Below are positions 11,426 to 22,716 of a stretch of DNA of 60,000 nt, in pieces. Made by a program: the position numbers and the translations under genes. Every line of letters starts with the position of its first letter. The stretch's first letter is position 1. Location of the stretch: contig OU612072.1 in NCBI GenBank assembly GCA_914767715.1, positions 932,001 through 992,000 of the forward strand, given 5' to 3'. Source of the DNA: Membranipora membranacea. Taxonomy: Eukaryota > Bryozoa > Gymnolaemata > Cheilostomatida > Membraniporidae. The notes under the pieces were generated by a model. The model worked only from the letters and a program-made list of their open reading frames with translations. It had not been told where the DNA came from and searched no databases.

Positions 11426-12524
11426 TACGTATGTATTATGGTATATTTCAGCAAGGTTATTGTGACCCGGTGTTCAGCAGTCGTCTTATAAAATGGAGAA
11501 TCCATACCAAATAATTTTGTTGAAGCATTATGTCAAACAATCCTTCAAATCATCGTATTTTACATGGGTATTCCTAAAAAAAAAGCATGCTCGGTTTGAT
11601 TCCAAGTGCAAATAGCTACATATGTTATCATGGCCTTCGAGATGGGACAGTGTAGCGTGCAGGTACATTCATCTACAAATTCAAAATGTTCAGGCGCCAA
11701 TGTCTAGAACTTATCATTTATTTTGGTAAAATGGTATAGAATTATTAGATAAACAGCATATCTTACTTGCCAAGTAATCTAAATTCAAAAGTGGGAGATT
11801 TCAATTTACAGTGATACTGCACGTCATCGCAATGCTCCGAGGGTGGGAAGTACCCGAGCGATCCACATAGGGGTCTGAGGGCAGTGTGATCCCCCAACAG
11901 GGTCCGGGATAGAACCCGGGCGCTGATGCTCTGAGAGCGTTTCTAGCCACTAGGAAGGGCTAAAACACATTATTCGATCCCAAATAATTTCAGAGAAACA
12001 TGAAATTATTTTTGGGAGCAAGACCAGTCACTCATCGACGAGTGCTTGAAAAGTTACTACAAATTGTGATACGGCTGTTCTCTCTCAACTCAGGAGGAAA
12101 AAGTGCATTAGAATTAAAAAAAGTGGGAAGTGGGCAGAAATGGGTGTACAAATCTGGAGGGTCCCACCTAAATAGGGAGACTTGGCAATTATGTTAAACA
12201 GTGATTGTAATTATAATGCTGATACTTAGTACCCATTGGAGCCTAAATCATGGTACTGAACATTTTGAATTTGTAGATGAATGTACCTGCACGCTACACT
12301 GTCTCATCTTGAAGGCCATGATACCATATATAGCTATTTGCACATGGAATCAAACCGAACATGCTTTTTTTTTAGGAATACCCATGTTAAATACGATGAT
12401 TTGAAGGATTGTTTGACATAATGCTTCAACAAAATTATTTGGTATGGATTCTCCATTTTATAAGACGACTGCTGAACACCGGGTCACAATAACCTTGCTG
12501 AAATATACCATAATACATACGTAT
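11426..12524. mobile_element. 1.1-kb foldback element
   Basis: Inverted arms of nearly 300 bp (about 11426-11700 and 12235-12524) begin TACGTATGTATTATGGTATA and end with its complement. They share long stretches such as GGAGAATCCATACCAAATAA. The central spacer of about 530 bp contains a tRNA-like segment and a copy of the 10.5 kb repeat. No transposase. Confidence 0.85.
11820..11950 (-). repeat. tRNA-derived SINE-like segment
   Basis: On the minus strand there is an A-box-like CTAGTGGCTAGAAACG followed by a B-box-like CGGGTTCTATCCCGG at roughly tRNA spacing, but no full cloverleaf. Likely a tRNA-derived SINE head carried in the loop of the foldback element. Confidence 0.5.
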
Positions 12525-13201
12525 ACGTATACTTATGCTATCAATGTATTTTTTAGTAATTTTATTGACATCAATTGTCATCTCAACAATGCTTTTACGA
12601 GAATGGCAATTAAAGCAGTGGTTGAAGTGGTTGATAGATGGTTTTGTAAAAATACGTAACGTCTTCAGAGATCTATAGGGAAGTCTGTTGAAAACTATTG
12701 CAATATTGTTGTGACAAGTATTATTAGGAAATTTAAATTATCTCTCCTTGAAGGACAATGATAATGAATATAGAACTTGAGGTAGATATATAATACTCTT
12801 TGATATTCAGACATAAGAATGTGTCTGTGGTTAAAGAACTCTACACTTATTCTGATCTCCTACACGACAACACAAGTCGGTAACCATGGTAACAGGATGT
12901 ACTGTGTGAGGTCATACAAAGGTCACAGACAGACTTCCTAAACAACTCAGTCCACTTCTCACAGCACACCTGATGTTCAACTGTATACTCTCAGTGGTTT
13001 TTTTTGGGGGGGGGGAGGATGATGATGAATTTTTTATTTGAAACAAGAAATGCTAAGGTGAAAGTCTTCTTGGGAGAAAAACATCACTCAAACATCATTA
13101 GTATAAACCATGCATTAATTACCTACCAGGTTGTTAATTACTAGACAACCACAACAAATTAATTTAAGATTAAATACTCCCCCAGAGATGGTGGCAAGAA
13201 T
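12525..13201. other. Intergenic sequence, nothing recognised
   Basis: No coding or RNA gene. A poly-T/poly-G run sits near 12997-13016. Confidence 0.4.
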
Positions 13202-13273
13202 GGGGGTGTAGCTCAGTGGTAGAGCGCGCGCTTTGCATGTGCGAGGCCCCGGGTTCAATCCCCGGCACCTCCA
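13202..13273 (+). tRNA. tRNA-Ala (TGC)
   Basis: A full 72-nt cloverleaf. The acceptor strands GGGGGTG and CACCTCC pair, with one G-T. The D arm is GCTC/GAGC, the anticodon stem CGCGC/GTGCG closes a TTTGCAT loop (anticodon TGC), the T arm is CCGGG-TTCAATC-CCCGG, and the discriminator is A. A and B boxes are canonical and there is no intron. It stands exactly where the homology between the two SIT-like copies breaks off. It could be a genuine gene or a recent copy; stem integrity favours a genuine gene. Confidence 0.95.
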
Positions 13274-13859
13274 TAGATTTTGCTGGTGATGACAAAACAC
13301 TCCATTAACAAGTATCCAGTAAAAATGAGGGTACACCATAGCCTGAGTTGCTGATTTGTGTAGCTATATCTCCCGGCTAGGATATACCTGTAAAAAGAAA
13401 ATAATATGAACAATTAGGTATTCTTTTAAATTATAGCATTGATCCTGTGTTTCACTTTAATCGTTGATGCTATTAGGGGACTGATGTTTCTCTTTCTGAT
13501 AAAGCACTGGGTGAACATAATTCTTATAAGTATGTAAGAAGAAGTTTTGGCTCAGAGTAAAACAGGTGCAACCCTGAAAGTGAAATGATGAACTTATAAT
13601 GGTGGAACAGTACAGCTTTAAAGTACAGCTTCATGAAGAGATGGACATATATATGCCTCTACAAACCTTGTTACCGACAACAGATGGGAACTTAATGAGC
13701 TGTTCTGGATGTTTATCTAGATACTGTCTGTATACACAGCTATGATATCAGAGCTCATCTCATCCTTCAGAGAGTCGATAAGTGTACTCAGATGGATTAT
13801 ATTCTATAACAAAATCACTACGTCCTCTTATTAAAATGGTTTAAACATTATAAATTATA

Positions 13860-13969
13860 AAACACACACTGTATACTGCGTTGTATTGTGCTATGAAACA
13901 CACACTGTATACTACGTTGTATTGTGCTATGAAACACACACTGTATACTGCGTTGTATCATGCTATGAA
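13860..13969. repeat. 36-bp tandem repeat, three units
   Basis: Units starting AAACACACACTGTATACTGC recur at 13860, 13896 and 13932 in an intron of the pseudogene copy. Non-coding. Confidence 0.85.
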
Positions 13970-16838
13970 ACTCAGATATAGATTTTGCCATTGCACTTGA
14001 AATGAGTGTAAGCTAACTTGTATTATCATTGTCCCTGAGCAGAACCAGGCATCTGGAAAAATAAATTCCCCAAAAGTTTGAATATTTCTCTTTCGTTGCG
14101 ATTTGAAAGTACCAACTTCTCCTCAAAAGACCAATGACAAGAGGATATAAAAGGAGAATCAACATAATTTGAGGTCATTGTTCTGGAAAACCCAGACATT
14201 AATGCTGAAAAGTACCACATTTAGCAAAGCTTCAACCAGCACTTATGTATTTTTTGTTGTTACTCTTTTGCTGTAACTGCTCAATATTTTAAAATTCTAT
14301 CAAAAGATTGTGTAACTCTCTATCTGACCGCTCCTTACTAGATCATCTATTCCCAAATCGTCTACTACTTGATTGAGCTATAATTTCCTAAATGAACCAC
14401 CTGCAGTTAGCATAATTGGGAAATCATGGAATTTGAGAGAAGATACTGCGAGACATGGCTCTAATCCTGACTCCTACCTTCTCAGCTGGTATCAATCTGG
14501 ACTTCTCTGACAGCCCGGCTTTGTCTCCAGATAAATCTCCCGACTCTATCTACAAGAGAGACAGTATTAGGAAGGATACTAAAGTGGTATATATATGGAT
14601 CTACGGTGTCTGTTAAGATCAGCCAACCAGCGCTTATACAATAATTTACATGAACGCTCACTAAGAGGGAGAACAGTAGTTAGAAGGATATGTTGTAGTT
14701 TAGATAATTAGTGTGATTATTGATGTGAGGAAGTTGTCCTGACTGAAGCTGTTAGACACTTAAACACTTAGGAATTTTTAAAATTTATTTAATTAGGTTA
14801 CGTGATAAAAAAAAGACACTGGTTTTGAGACGCTTTTTTAAACTCAGTTTATTTGACTGACAATACTATCTGCAACAGTGGCCACTGATACTGATTTTAG
14901 TAAAATACCACATACAAACGGATAGCTCAAATGGTTCACACGACATACTGCTTTACTTTGCTATGATTGATTGAGCTCTCCCCATCTTCAGTTGTTGCCA
15001 TCGAATCCTCTGAATCACTGAAGCCTCTCTCATCGAGATTCCTCAGATTTACCGGCTTTATTGTTGTCTTATCATCCTGTAAACAATACAAATTTCTACA
15101 ACCTCAGTCATCTTGCACACCATAGAGCAAGACTACAATTATCAGGGACATCATACCTTATCTACCGACCACCCCCCCCCCCCCTGCCGCTAATTGCCTG
15201 TCAGAGGATTATGATATCAGTAATGTAACATTATTAGATCTGCTCCCTATTTTTACTTTTATTTTTACACCTTTTTGATACTGGTTATCATAAAAACTAT
15301 GCTAGCTAGCTAACTAGCTATGCGTGACATGTATTATACCAATTAAGCGGACCTTGATCTGATACTGTAGAGACAGTTAACCTCTATCCCAAAGCAGAAC
15401 TGCATGAAGGCAGAGAGTAACCAGCAGACATGAGTTATACCAGTCATCTCAACACCCATACACGTGTAATACGCAGGCTTCATTATAATAAACTGGAGAA
15501 AGTGTATCTGTAAAATATTATTATTGTCATAAATTGTAATATTTAATCATTCATAAGTTTTTGGTCAGGACAGAGAGAGGGGGGGGGGGGGGGCAGGGAA
15601 GGTTTGGGATAGTAGGTTTTTTTATTATAAAACTTGCAGCCAGATGTATTATAAATATTACAACTGTTTTAGGCTGAAGCTTATTGGGATCTCTGAAACC
15701 TCTCATTTCATGATGTGTTAAGTTTATAAAGACAGATTTATCTCAGTTGGCAGAGATGATCACTGAGTGTCGTACACAGAGAACAGATAGAAATAAGGCA
15801 GACTACATACTGGATACTTAGCAGCTACGATTGGAGGCATGAGCTGAGCTATTATCATCAGTACAATACATCCCAGAATTCCAGTCTCTAAGAAGATGGA
15901 TCTAAACCACCAGGAGACAGGAAATAAGAAGTTATCACCCTCATCCAGGTATATCGTTGTCTGCTTAGCAGCTAGATTCACCAAACAGGCTACCAACACT
16001 TGCCTGCCCATTAAAAACCTCTCAAGATTATCACCTGCATATAAATCATGGTAAATTAGGTTTGAGGAACATTGGCGAAAAGCCTCTAAAATGTCTCAGT
16101 GCTTTCTAAGCAAAGAACTTATGAATAGATATGAGCTTATATGATAGACAACTCCATCTCAGGCAAAATTTGTTCGGAGATCAGAAATCGCCCCCACATC
16201 TTGATATGCACCTTGAACTCAATTCGGAACTTAGGCTATGATAGTCAGCTGTCACTAACATTTAAACCAATTTAAAAGATAGTCGTAAAACATGGAGTTA
16301 TCCGCTCAGACTACAAGGTAGGATAACTCTTGCTATATTATTATCAGTGACCATATCCCGCTTCCTAACCTTCCATTCATTCAACTTCTAAACCAATCGA
16401 GTTATGGAGATAGTCTGATGCTGATGGGAGTTTGTGTAATTGTCAGACAATAGGTGTAAACTATTTCAGTAAGTAGACATTAAAGGACAAGCGGAGATAG
16501 CTTGTTATCGTAGTAAGTAGATGTGTCCCAGCCGGCAAAATTTAGCCAGCAACCTTTTGTAGAGGTTGCCAATGGGCAGCTTTATTGTTGGCCAATATCC
16601 TCTGACATCACCTGTCTTTGATAGGTATGCCAGAGGGAGCCAGATATCCCAATTTCCCAGCAACAGATATAATTGGTTGTAGATGTTTCTGCTTTTATAC
16701 TCTATTTTCTTGCCATTGGCGGTTGCAGAAATAACCTTTCTGGACTGACAACACATAGCCAACACTCAAATATTAATGTATTTACCATCTATTAGTATGG
16801 CTCCAGCATGAGAACAGTTTACTCCCCATTGTTTTCGA

Positions 16839-18328
16839 CAGGGCTCTCAACCACTCAGGTTTAGCCCGAGTTACTCAGATTTTTGGGTTCAACTCAGGCT
16901 ACTCAGGGGATTTGAGAATGTAAGCTAAAAACTCAGATTTTGCTCGTTGGCAGAGATGAATAATATATAAACAATGCTAAATGTTGCCTTACAATAATTT
17001 ATGCCATATTATTAATGAATGATCAGGTATTAGATTCTAGTTGTGATAAGCTATGTAAATAATACTGCACTGCCTAAACTAATAATACCAAAGATTATAA
17101 ATACTCTCACTGCGCTGCCTATTCAAGTCATTTATTTGAAATCGATATAGCTAAAGTCCAATTAGCATTTGAGAATGCTTTTTAAATTTAGCTTGTAACG
17201 AACTTGACATGATTGAATGAATCTAGTCTCTAATTTGAATACACTAATAATAATAAATTCTATTTATGAAACACTTAATAAAATTGTTTAAAAACAATGG
17301 TTTCTAAGCGTTATAGAATATCGACACATTACACCCAGACCCCCACTGAGATGAATAATAAAGATAACATCAAACTTTTGCATGAGAATAATGTGTGGTA
17401 TTTGTTGTAGGTATTTTATTTCATTTGTGATAAGCTATGCTCTTATTGAACTGCCAATCCCAGTGATTTGCGAAATAGATTATTATGTCTAAATAGAAGT
17501 TTAGACATGTTAAAAAAGTGATTTTGCAGGTGAACCGGATAAATCCAGGCAATGATTTCAATAGCATCAAATTACATTGATTATGGCTTTCTACCATGGC
17601 GCCTCGACTCGTCAGCCTTTAAATGAATATTTCTACAACCATCATATTTTAACATCATGGGGATACATTTTCGCCTGTGGCGACGGCCTTGGTTAGTCCA
17701 TATGAATTGGTTCATCTGGATCAAATCTAAAACTGTTTACGATTTTATGTTTACAAGAAATGCTCTAGGTTTTTATTGATTTACTTGCTATCACAAACAT
17801 GAAATGTTGCGAGAAAAGGATGCATATACTTTGTCAATAAAGGAGCTTGTTGCTAGAGTATGGAACTTGCATTTGAGGGCATCGCTCTAAAAAAATTGTG
17901 TTTGATGTGATGCTCATCAGCAAAACAGCACAATAATATCGAGGTCGCCTACGTCAAGCCTCAAATTCTTGGCAACATTAAAAACTTTCCTTAGTAATTT
18001 CTTGTCTATGGTACATATGCTCATGTGCAAAACAGGCAGACAGTATATCAAGAGGGAAACTACAAAACCTTTGAACATCATGAAAGCTAATGGCTTTGAA
18101 CTTAGATGCAACATTTTTTTAACAACATACATCCTTTGACTTGTTTTGCCAGCTATTCTTTGGACATAATCTTCAAATATCAGGGGTTTCACCCGACAAT
18201 ATTTCTGTGCCATCTCAGGCGTACCCTCAGCTGTTTATGCTCAGGGTGTTTTACACTTTTAAAATACCACTATATGATATGCTAATATCAAAACTCAGGT
18301 TTCGAATCCTCCCAGGTTGAGAGCCCTG
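16839..18328. mobile_element. Non-autonomous hAT-like element nested in another transposon
   Basis: Exact 14-bp terminal inverted repeats, CAGGGCTCTCAACC and GGTTGAGAGCCCTG, bound a 1,490-bp element. The 8-bp flanks are GTTTTCGA and GGTTTCGA (7 of 8 match), as expected for hAT. The uninterrupted relatives at 55.47 and 57.0 kb read straight across the insertion point, confirming the boundaries. No transposase is present; it carries a LINE fragment. Confidence 0.85.
17917..18213 (-). pseudogene. LINE reverse-transcriptase C-terminal fragment
   Basis: A 98-codon minus frame resembles the post-catalytic region of LINE RTs: QRMYVVKKMLHLSS, then FKGFVVSLLIYCLPVLH, then KKLLRKVFNVAKNL (compare the usual YKSFI..LTYG..W...). 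It lies wholly within the hAT-like element at 16839-18328, so it was captured by or inserted into it. No catalytic domain remains. Confidence 0.6.
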
Positions 18329-20441
18329 GGTTTCGATGGTACAAATTTACTGCAGTACCAATCCTAGAGGTCTAGGCTGAGTGTAAAAATGGTTGTCACG
18401 GTGAGGTCGATGTAATTTGCAGACCAATGTAGCATTTGTCTCCCCTAGCGAAGTGCTTGTTTTTGAGAATGCTTTACATCCAGACACCAAGTAATCAAAT
18501 AAGACATGAGCATCCTCAAATAATTCCTGTGAACCAGTATCACATCCAAGAAATGTGAAATAGGCAAATAAGACGTGGCCATTGATTGAATCAATTGCTT
18601 CTGGCACCACTTAATACGCAACACAACAAGTGGTGGTCAGGAAGTGATACATTTGTTAAAATATTAATCAATTATTCTTGCTAGGTATCTAAATACCAAA
18701 TGCTAAATGCTCTTAGCAAGGCAGAAGCACACTACAGACCCCACTCAGCTAGTACCTCTTACTCCCTCTCCCACAGGCCTTCTAGGTAATTTTATAAAAT
18801 AAATAAATATAACAAATAATTTAACGATATAATCTTAATATCGGATAATATTGGATAGAGACAGTTAATAATATCCCTGATATATCCTTCCCTGAGAAGG
18901 ATATAAAACCTCTATTAAACTTCTTGAAGAGGTTGCTAAAAATCCCTTTTTGGCAACCTCTTCCACCGGTCCATATGGCATACTATTGGCAACAGTGTTC
19001 AGCCTCTTCCGGTAACCTCTTTCCAACTCAGTTTAGACAACTATTTGCCCGCTGGGGTGTGTAACTCACCACTAAACTCGCACTGTCCTATATTATAAGC
19101 TCTGGGGTGAGATCTTCTATATGAGTCTGAATGTTGTCTCTTTAGTTCTACTAGTGCGAGCTGCAGGCCATCTACGATACCCATACAGAAAATTTTTACC
19201 AGGAACAGTAGAAGAGCAGCCCCGGCACCGTATCCCAAAACAGAGTCTTCTGTAAACAGCACAAAGAAAAGTCTGTCTTAAAAGGTCAGAACTTAATCTG
19301 TTGGGATCGTACAGTACACGACAGCTTGTCAATTACAATGTATTCCAAAATACTATTCCTGTCCAAACATACTGATAGACATTCAGAATCAACGTTTGAG
19401 GACAAAATCACATCTTATTGCCAAGATGTCAGGTGTCTTGGTTGTTTCCAATTCTATGATTTGGAAATAAAAAAAAACACATTCTGGGTGTAATATATTT
19501 CTCCATAGCTTGACATCGCTACGTTATTGTTTTCCTTTCATTATTGATTAGTCCTATTTGGCCATCAGAAAATATATCACTCAATTTACACAAAATGCCA
19601 TAAGATTTTTCCCGAATGCACATTTCGGTACCCTGGAGTTATTTAGTTGGTTGAAAAGACTAATGATGAGATGGGAAGCTACGGGGAGGGGGAGGAGAGA
19701 CCAAATGAGTATTACTCTTGAACGATGTGCTAGTGATAATCGGCTTTAGTGAAGCATCGCTCACTGTTATTGAAAGACCTCCTGAGTAACATTGTAAAGT
19801 AAATCTTATCCTACCTTGAGCGCAATAGCGTATACAGACACAACGAGACAGAACACAAGTACAAGAGCACTCATCACAAATCTTATAATATCCCAAAGGT
19901 TAGCTTTCCTCAGCTCCACCATCTTCCTGATATATCCAGTCACCAATACTATCAATACTATCAATACTACTGGGAGGCAGTAAAAAGTGCGATCTGCTGC
20001 TGATATACTTATGCATTCATATAATCATACTAGAAAACTTCGTTGCGGTGGTAAGCTTTGCTTTAGATATACTTCATAGAATCGTCAATTCCAAACTAAA
20101 TAGTTTGAGGCCTGTAGCTTTTTCTCACTCAGCTGCAAGAAATAGGACTGCTTATAAGATTATATTTGATTGTCCTATCATCAAAAAATTACATCCTATC
20201 ATCGACTATTTATAGACTGTGATCAGCTGAGGTTGACATTCTGAATCTCAATCTTCTCCATATTTTTTTTATTTTCGACTCTGCAGCTAAATACATAATT
20301 CCGTATGTTGTGAGGCTGGGCTATGCTGGGGTTGTGTTGTGAACAGCAGGTTTGTGAGGTTTCAGACTTCTGCCTGGCCGGTATAATGTGAAATCTATTT
20401 TACAAGAAACCAATGGGACAGCTTATATTGGAATTTGATAA

Positions 20442-20524
20442 GCTCCTGCTCTATGGTATGATAAGTTTGTTATCACTTTGATTGGCTGTATGGGCAGCTC
20501 GATGTCAGAGACCTGAGCTGTTAT
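20442..20524 (-). promoter_or_regulatory. Conserved block upstream of the SIT-like pseudogene
   Basis: Counterpart of 8354-8437. Marks the upstream limit of detectable homology between the two copies. Function not evident. Confidence 0.35.
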
Positions 20525-22543
20525 CTTCCCCTCTAATTGTTACAGAGGTGAGGACACTGTTTTGAATATTTATTGATTTCATTATTTATACTACTCCTGA
20601 AGTTACCTGCTACTGATATTGAGAAGACACTGTTCATTGAAATCATTATTTTGATGATTGATCAAGTGACTGATAAAAAAACAAGCTCAATCATCTTCCA
20701 CAAGTAATATTATTTATTTGCAAAGCCCTGAAATTTATTTGTTCTAACCCAAAGGCTTCTGTCCAGTCATCCAGCCAGCATTTATTGGATTCCTCAATTT
20801 GTCTGCTGATTTCTTAAGCAGCTAAACTCCCTGTATCAGTCATGATTGTGCATCCAGTATTAATTGACAAATCAAGCCAATAAGTGTAAGGGAGCCGGGC
20901 TCATTATAGTGTTATGTACACACAAAGAAATTTTAGAATCAGAATGACTCTAGCTCATAATCAAAAGGCATGTTAGCATCAAATAAAAGTTATATTGATT
21001 CCAAGATAGTTCCCCCACTTCACCCTTAGAATTAATCAAATAAGAATCATATTTTAGAGTTAATTTGTCTCTTTATTCAACTTTGGCCAGTTTCAAAAGA
21101 CAGTTGATTATCTCAGAGTATCACATCACAGCTGATGGTTTTCCAATTGGCAGGTCATTTTAGCGTCAAAATAATTAATTGCAAGGGTGAAGTAGGGGAA
21201 TTATCTCAGAATCATAACAACGGTAATTTTTTCCTGTGTGTAATTAAACTCTAATCTCATATTGATTAAAATTCTATTCATAAACTATTTCTGTAAATTA
21301 TTTATTTAGAATGCCAAGAGTTCTAGAGGCTTATAGGTATATAATTTAATTATTCATGACACAAAAAAATTAAACTAAGTACAAGTGAGGCAATTGACAT
21401 CAACAGCTTCAGGCATTGATCACTCATACATCAGGTTGGTATCCTGATAAATACCATGTATGGATTCTAAGCAGGAGAGCTCACGGATGATTCTGAGTAG
21501 AGCTCACGGAGGACAGTGAGGAGAGCTCGCGGTGTAATCTCACTACTGGTAAGTAGTGTATCATATTTAGTCCAGTCTGGAGTTCTCTAACAGTCTGGGG
21601 GGCTCAGGCTAAGTCCAGTCTAGGTGAGAGTTCTCTGAGGCCGTCACATGCTGACGAGGAGTCAGAACGGAGTAACACTGTAAACAAGCAGCTGCCTCCC
21701 TCATCATAAGGTAACCATTCATTGACGTCTCAATATTGACGTCTCAATATCAGGTTTTTTTACCGAGCATTTTTGAATAATCAGGAATAACGTAAATAAA
21801 ATAATCAGGATATATATCAGTCCCTACTGATATATAACAGGATATATTAGCAGGAGATTACGTATATATTCAATAGTCCCTACAGATATATAGCAGGATA
21901 TAACAACATATCTAACAGGAAATATAACAGCCCCTACAGATAATATACTTATCCGCAGAGTAAATATTAATAATGGTTTATTACGACTGAAGAAATTGAA
22001 TCAGAGAATGTTTAGTTCAGGTATCTTCCTATATTTCCATGTTGTATTGCAGCCAGGCTTACAAAACAGGATACTGTTTTGGCTAAAGACTTAATAATTA
22101 TGAATAATTTATCACTATTAAGTCTATGGCTTTAGCCTGTGGTCTCTCCTGTCAATGTCCTCCACTGCATTCAACTAAAATCACCAAATAATTTATAATG
22201 AAGAATTATTCCCACAATCTAATTAAGTTTGAGTACAGCTTTAGCTCCCACAACACAGTTAGTCTGTATATCTTACAATGCAGACTAGAACAGTTTACAT
22301 TTCGTATTCCTATATACTAGGACTCACAGCTATCATCATACTATGTGTTTTTGTATAATATATTATAGTATATATTAATTTATTCTTTATAATATATTCT
22401 ATTACTATTTATTCGAGTCACTGTGTACCGACGCTGGAGTGCTGCTAAGTTGTTTAGATGAGCTAATTTTTTCCAATTGTGGGTGGGGTGACTTTTCACT
22501 ATAGGACTTTGTTTGCATTTGGTGCAATGATTTCTAGCCTCAA
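20525..22543. other. Upstream region of the channel gene, no gene seen
   Basis: AT-rich, without coding motifs. It holds short local repeats: AGAGCTCACGG-type units at about 21476-21535, a duplicated GACGTCTCAATAT near 21725-21750, and TATATATC/CCCTACAGATA-type repeats at 21815-21955. Transcription signals cannot be singled out by eye. Confidence 0.4.
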
Positions 22544-22622
22544 CAGATAAGTTGCACAGATAAGTTGTACAGATAGGTTGTACAGATAGGTTGTACAGAT
22601 AGGTTGTACAGATAGGTTGTAC
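22544..22622. repeat. 13-bp tandem repeat near the channel gene start
   Basis: Six units of CAGATAGGTTGTA type at exact 13-bp spacing (22544, 22557, 22570, 22583, 22596, 22609) end 94 bp before the start codon. They lie in the presumed 5' UTR or promoter. Confidence 0.85.
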
Positions 22623-22685
22623 AAGCGCAAAGTGATATTTAAGAGATGTAAATCAAACCGAGTGTCACCCTCTATTGCTACTGTT

Positions 22686-22715
22686 ATGCTTAATAGGAGA
22701 AAAGTATATAACTAA
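22686..22715 (+). promoter_or_regulatory. Short upstream ORF of the channel gene
   Basis: An ATG at 22686 opens nine codons closed by TAA (22713-22715), one base before the main ATG at 22717 and in another frame. If the transcript starts upstream of it, re-initiation could modulate translation. The main ATG has A at -3 (TAAAATGA), a favourable context. Confidence 0.4.
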
Positions 22716-22716
22716 A

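Larger units (their letters stand above)
16527..19056. mobile_element. CCCAGC-ended transposon, interrupted by a hAT element
   Basis: The ends CCCAGCCGGCAA and TTTGCCCGCTGGG are near-inverted. The body matches each half of the 55.2-57.3 kb palindrome (for example GAGGTTGCCAATGGGCAG near 16563). It inserted in the pseudogene intron only 13 bp past the DGLQ exon donor. A later hAT-like element (16839-18328) split it. Class not assigned. Confidence 0.75.
13319..19969 (-). pseudogene. Broken tandem copy of the SIT-like transporter gene
   Basis: Exons match the intact gene: 19969-19815 (TM1-2), 19249-19070 (EGLQ exon, here DGLQ), 16034-15811 (GRQ), 15507-15382, about 15075 to 14990, 14549-14478, about 13805 to 13670, and a fragment 13388-13319. 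Three lesions break the frame. A 4-bp deletion lies just before the DGLQ segment. A 2-bp insertion, GTGTATACAG against GTATACAG, leads to an early TAG in the penultimate exon. A 1-bp deletion in the last exon gives TAG after GREI. The last exon also loses its C-terminal two thirds where the tRNA-Ala region begins. The GRQ and following exons are still open and well conserved, so inactivation looks recent. I describe the breaks only. Confidence 0.85.

Noticed and set aside
15173-15184. Poly-G/poly-C runs (also near 5169, 10015, 11167, 15580, 23326, 32957, 37470) as regulatory G-quadruplex sites
   Set aside because: They are simple homopolymer runs scattered in introns and intergenic DNA, with no pattern relative to genes. 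The 5169 and 15580 runs are just homologous positions in the duplicate.
3230-19969. Reading the two SIT-like copies as the two halves of one 10-TM transporter
   Set aside because: Both copies carry the same C-terminal tail exons and are near-identical in nucleotide sequence, and the upstream copy has frame breaks. Tandem duplication fits better than internal halves.
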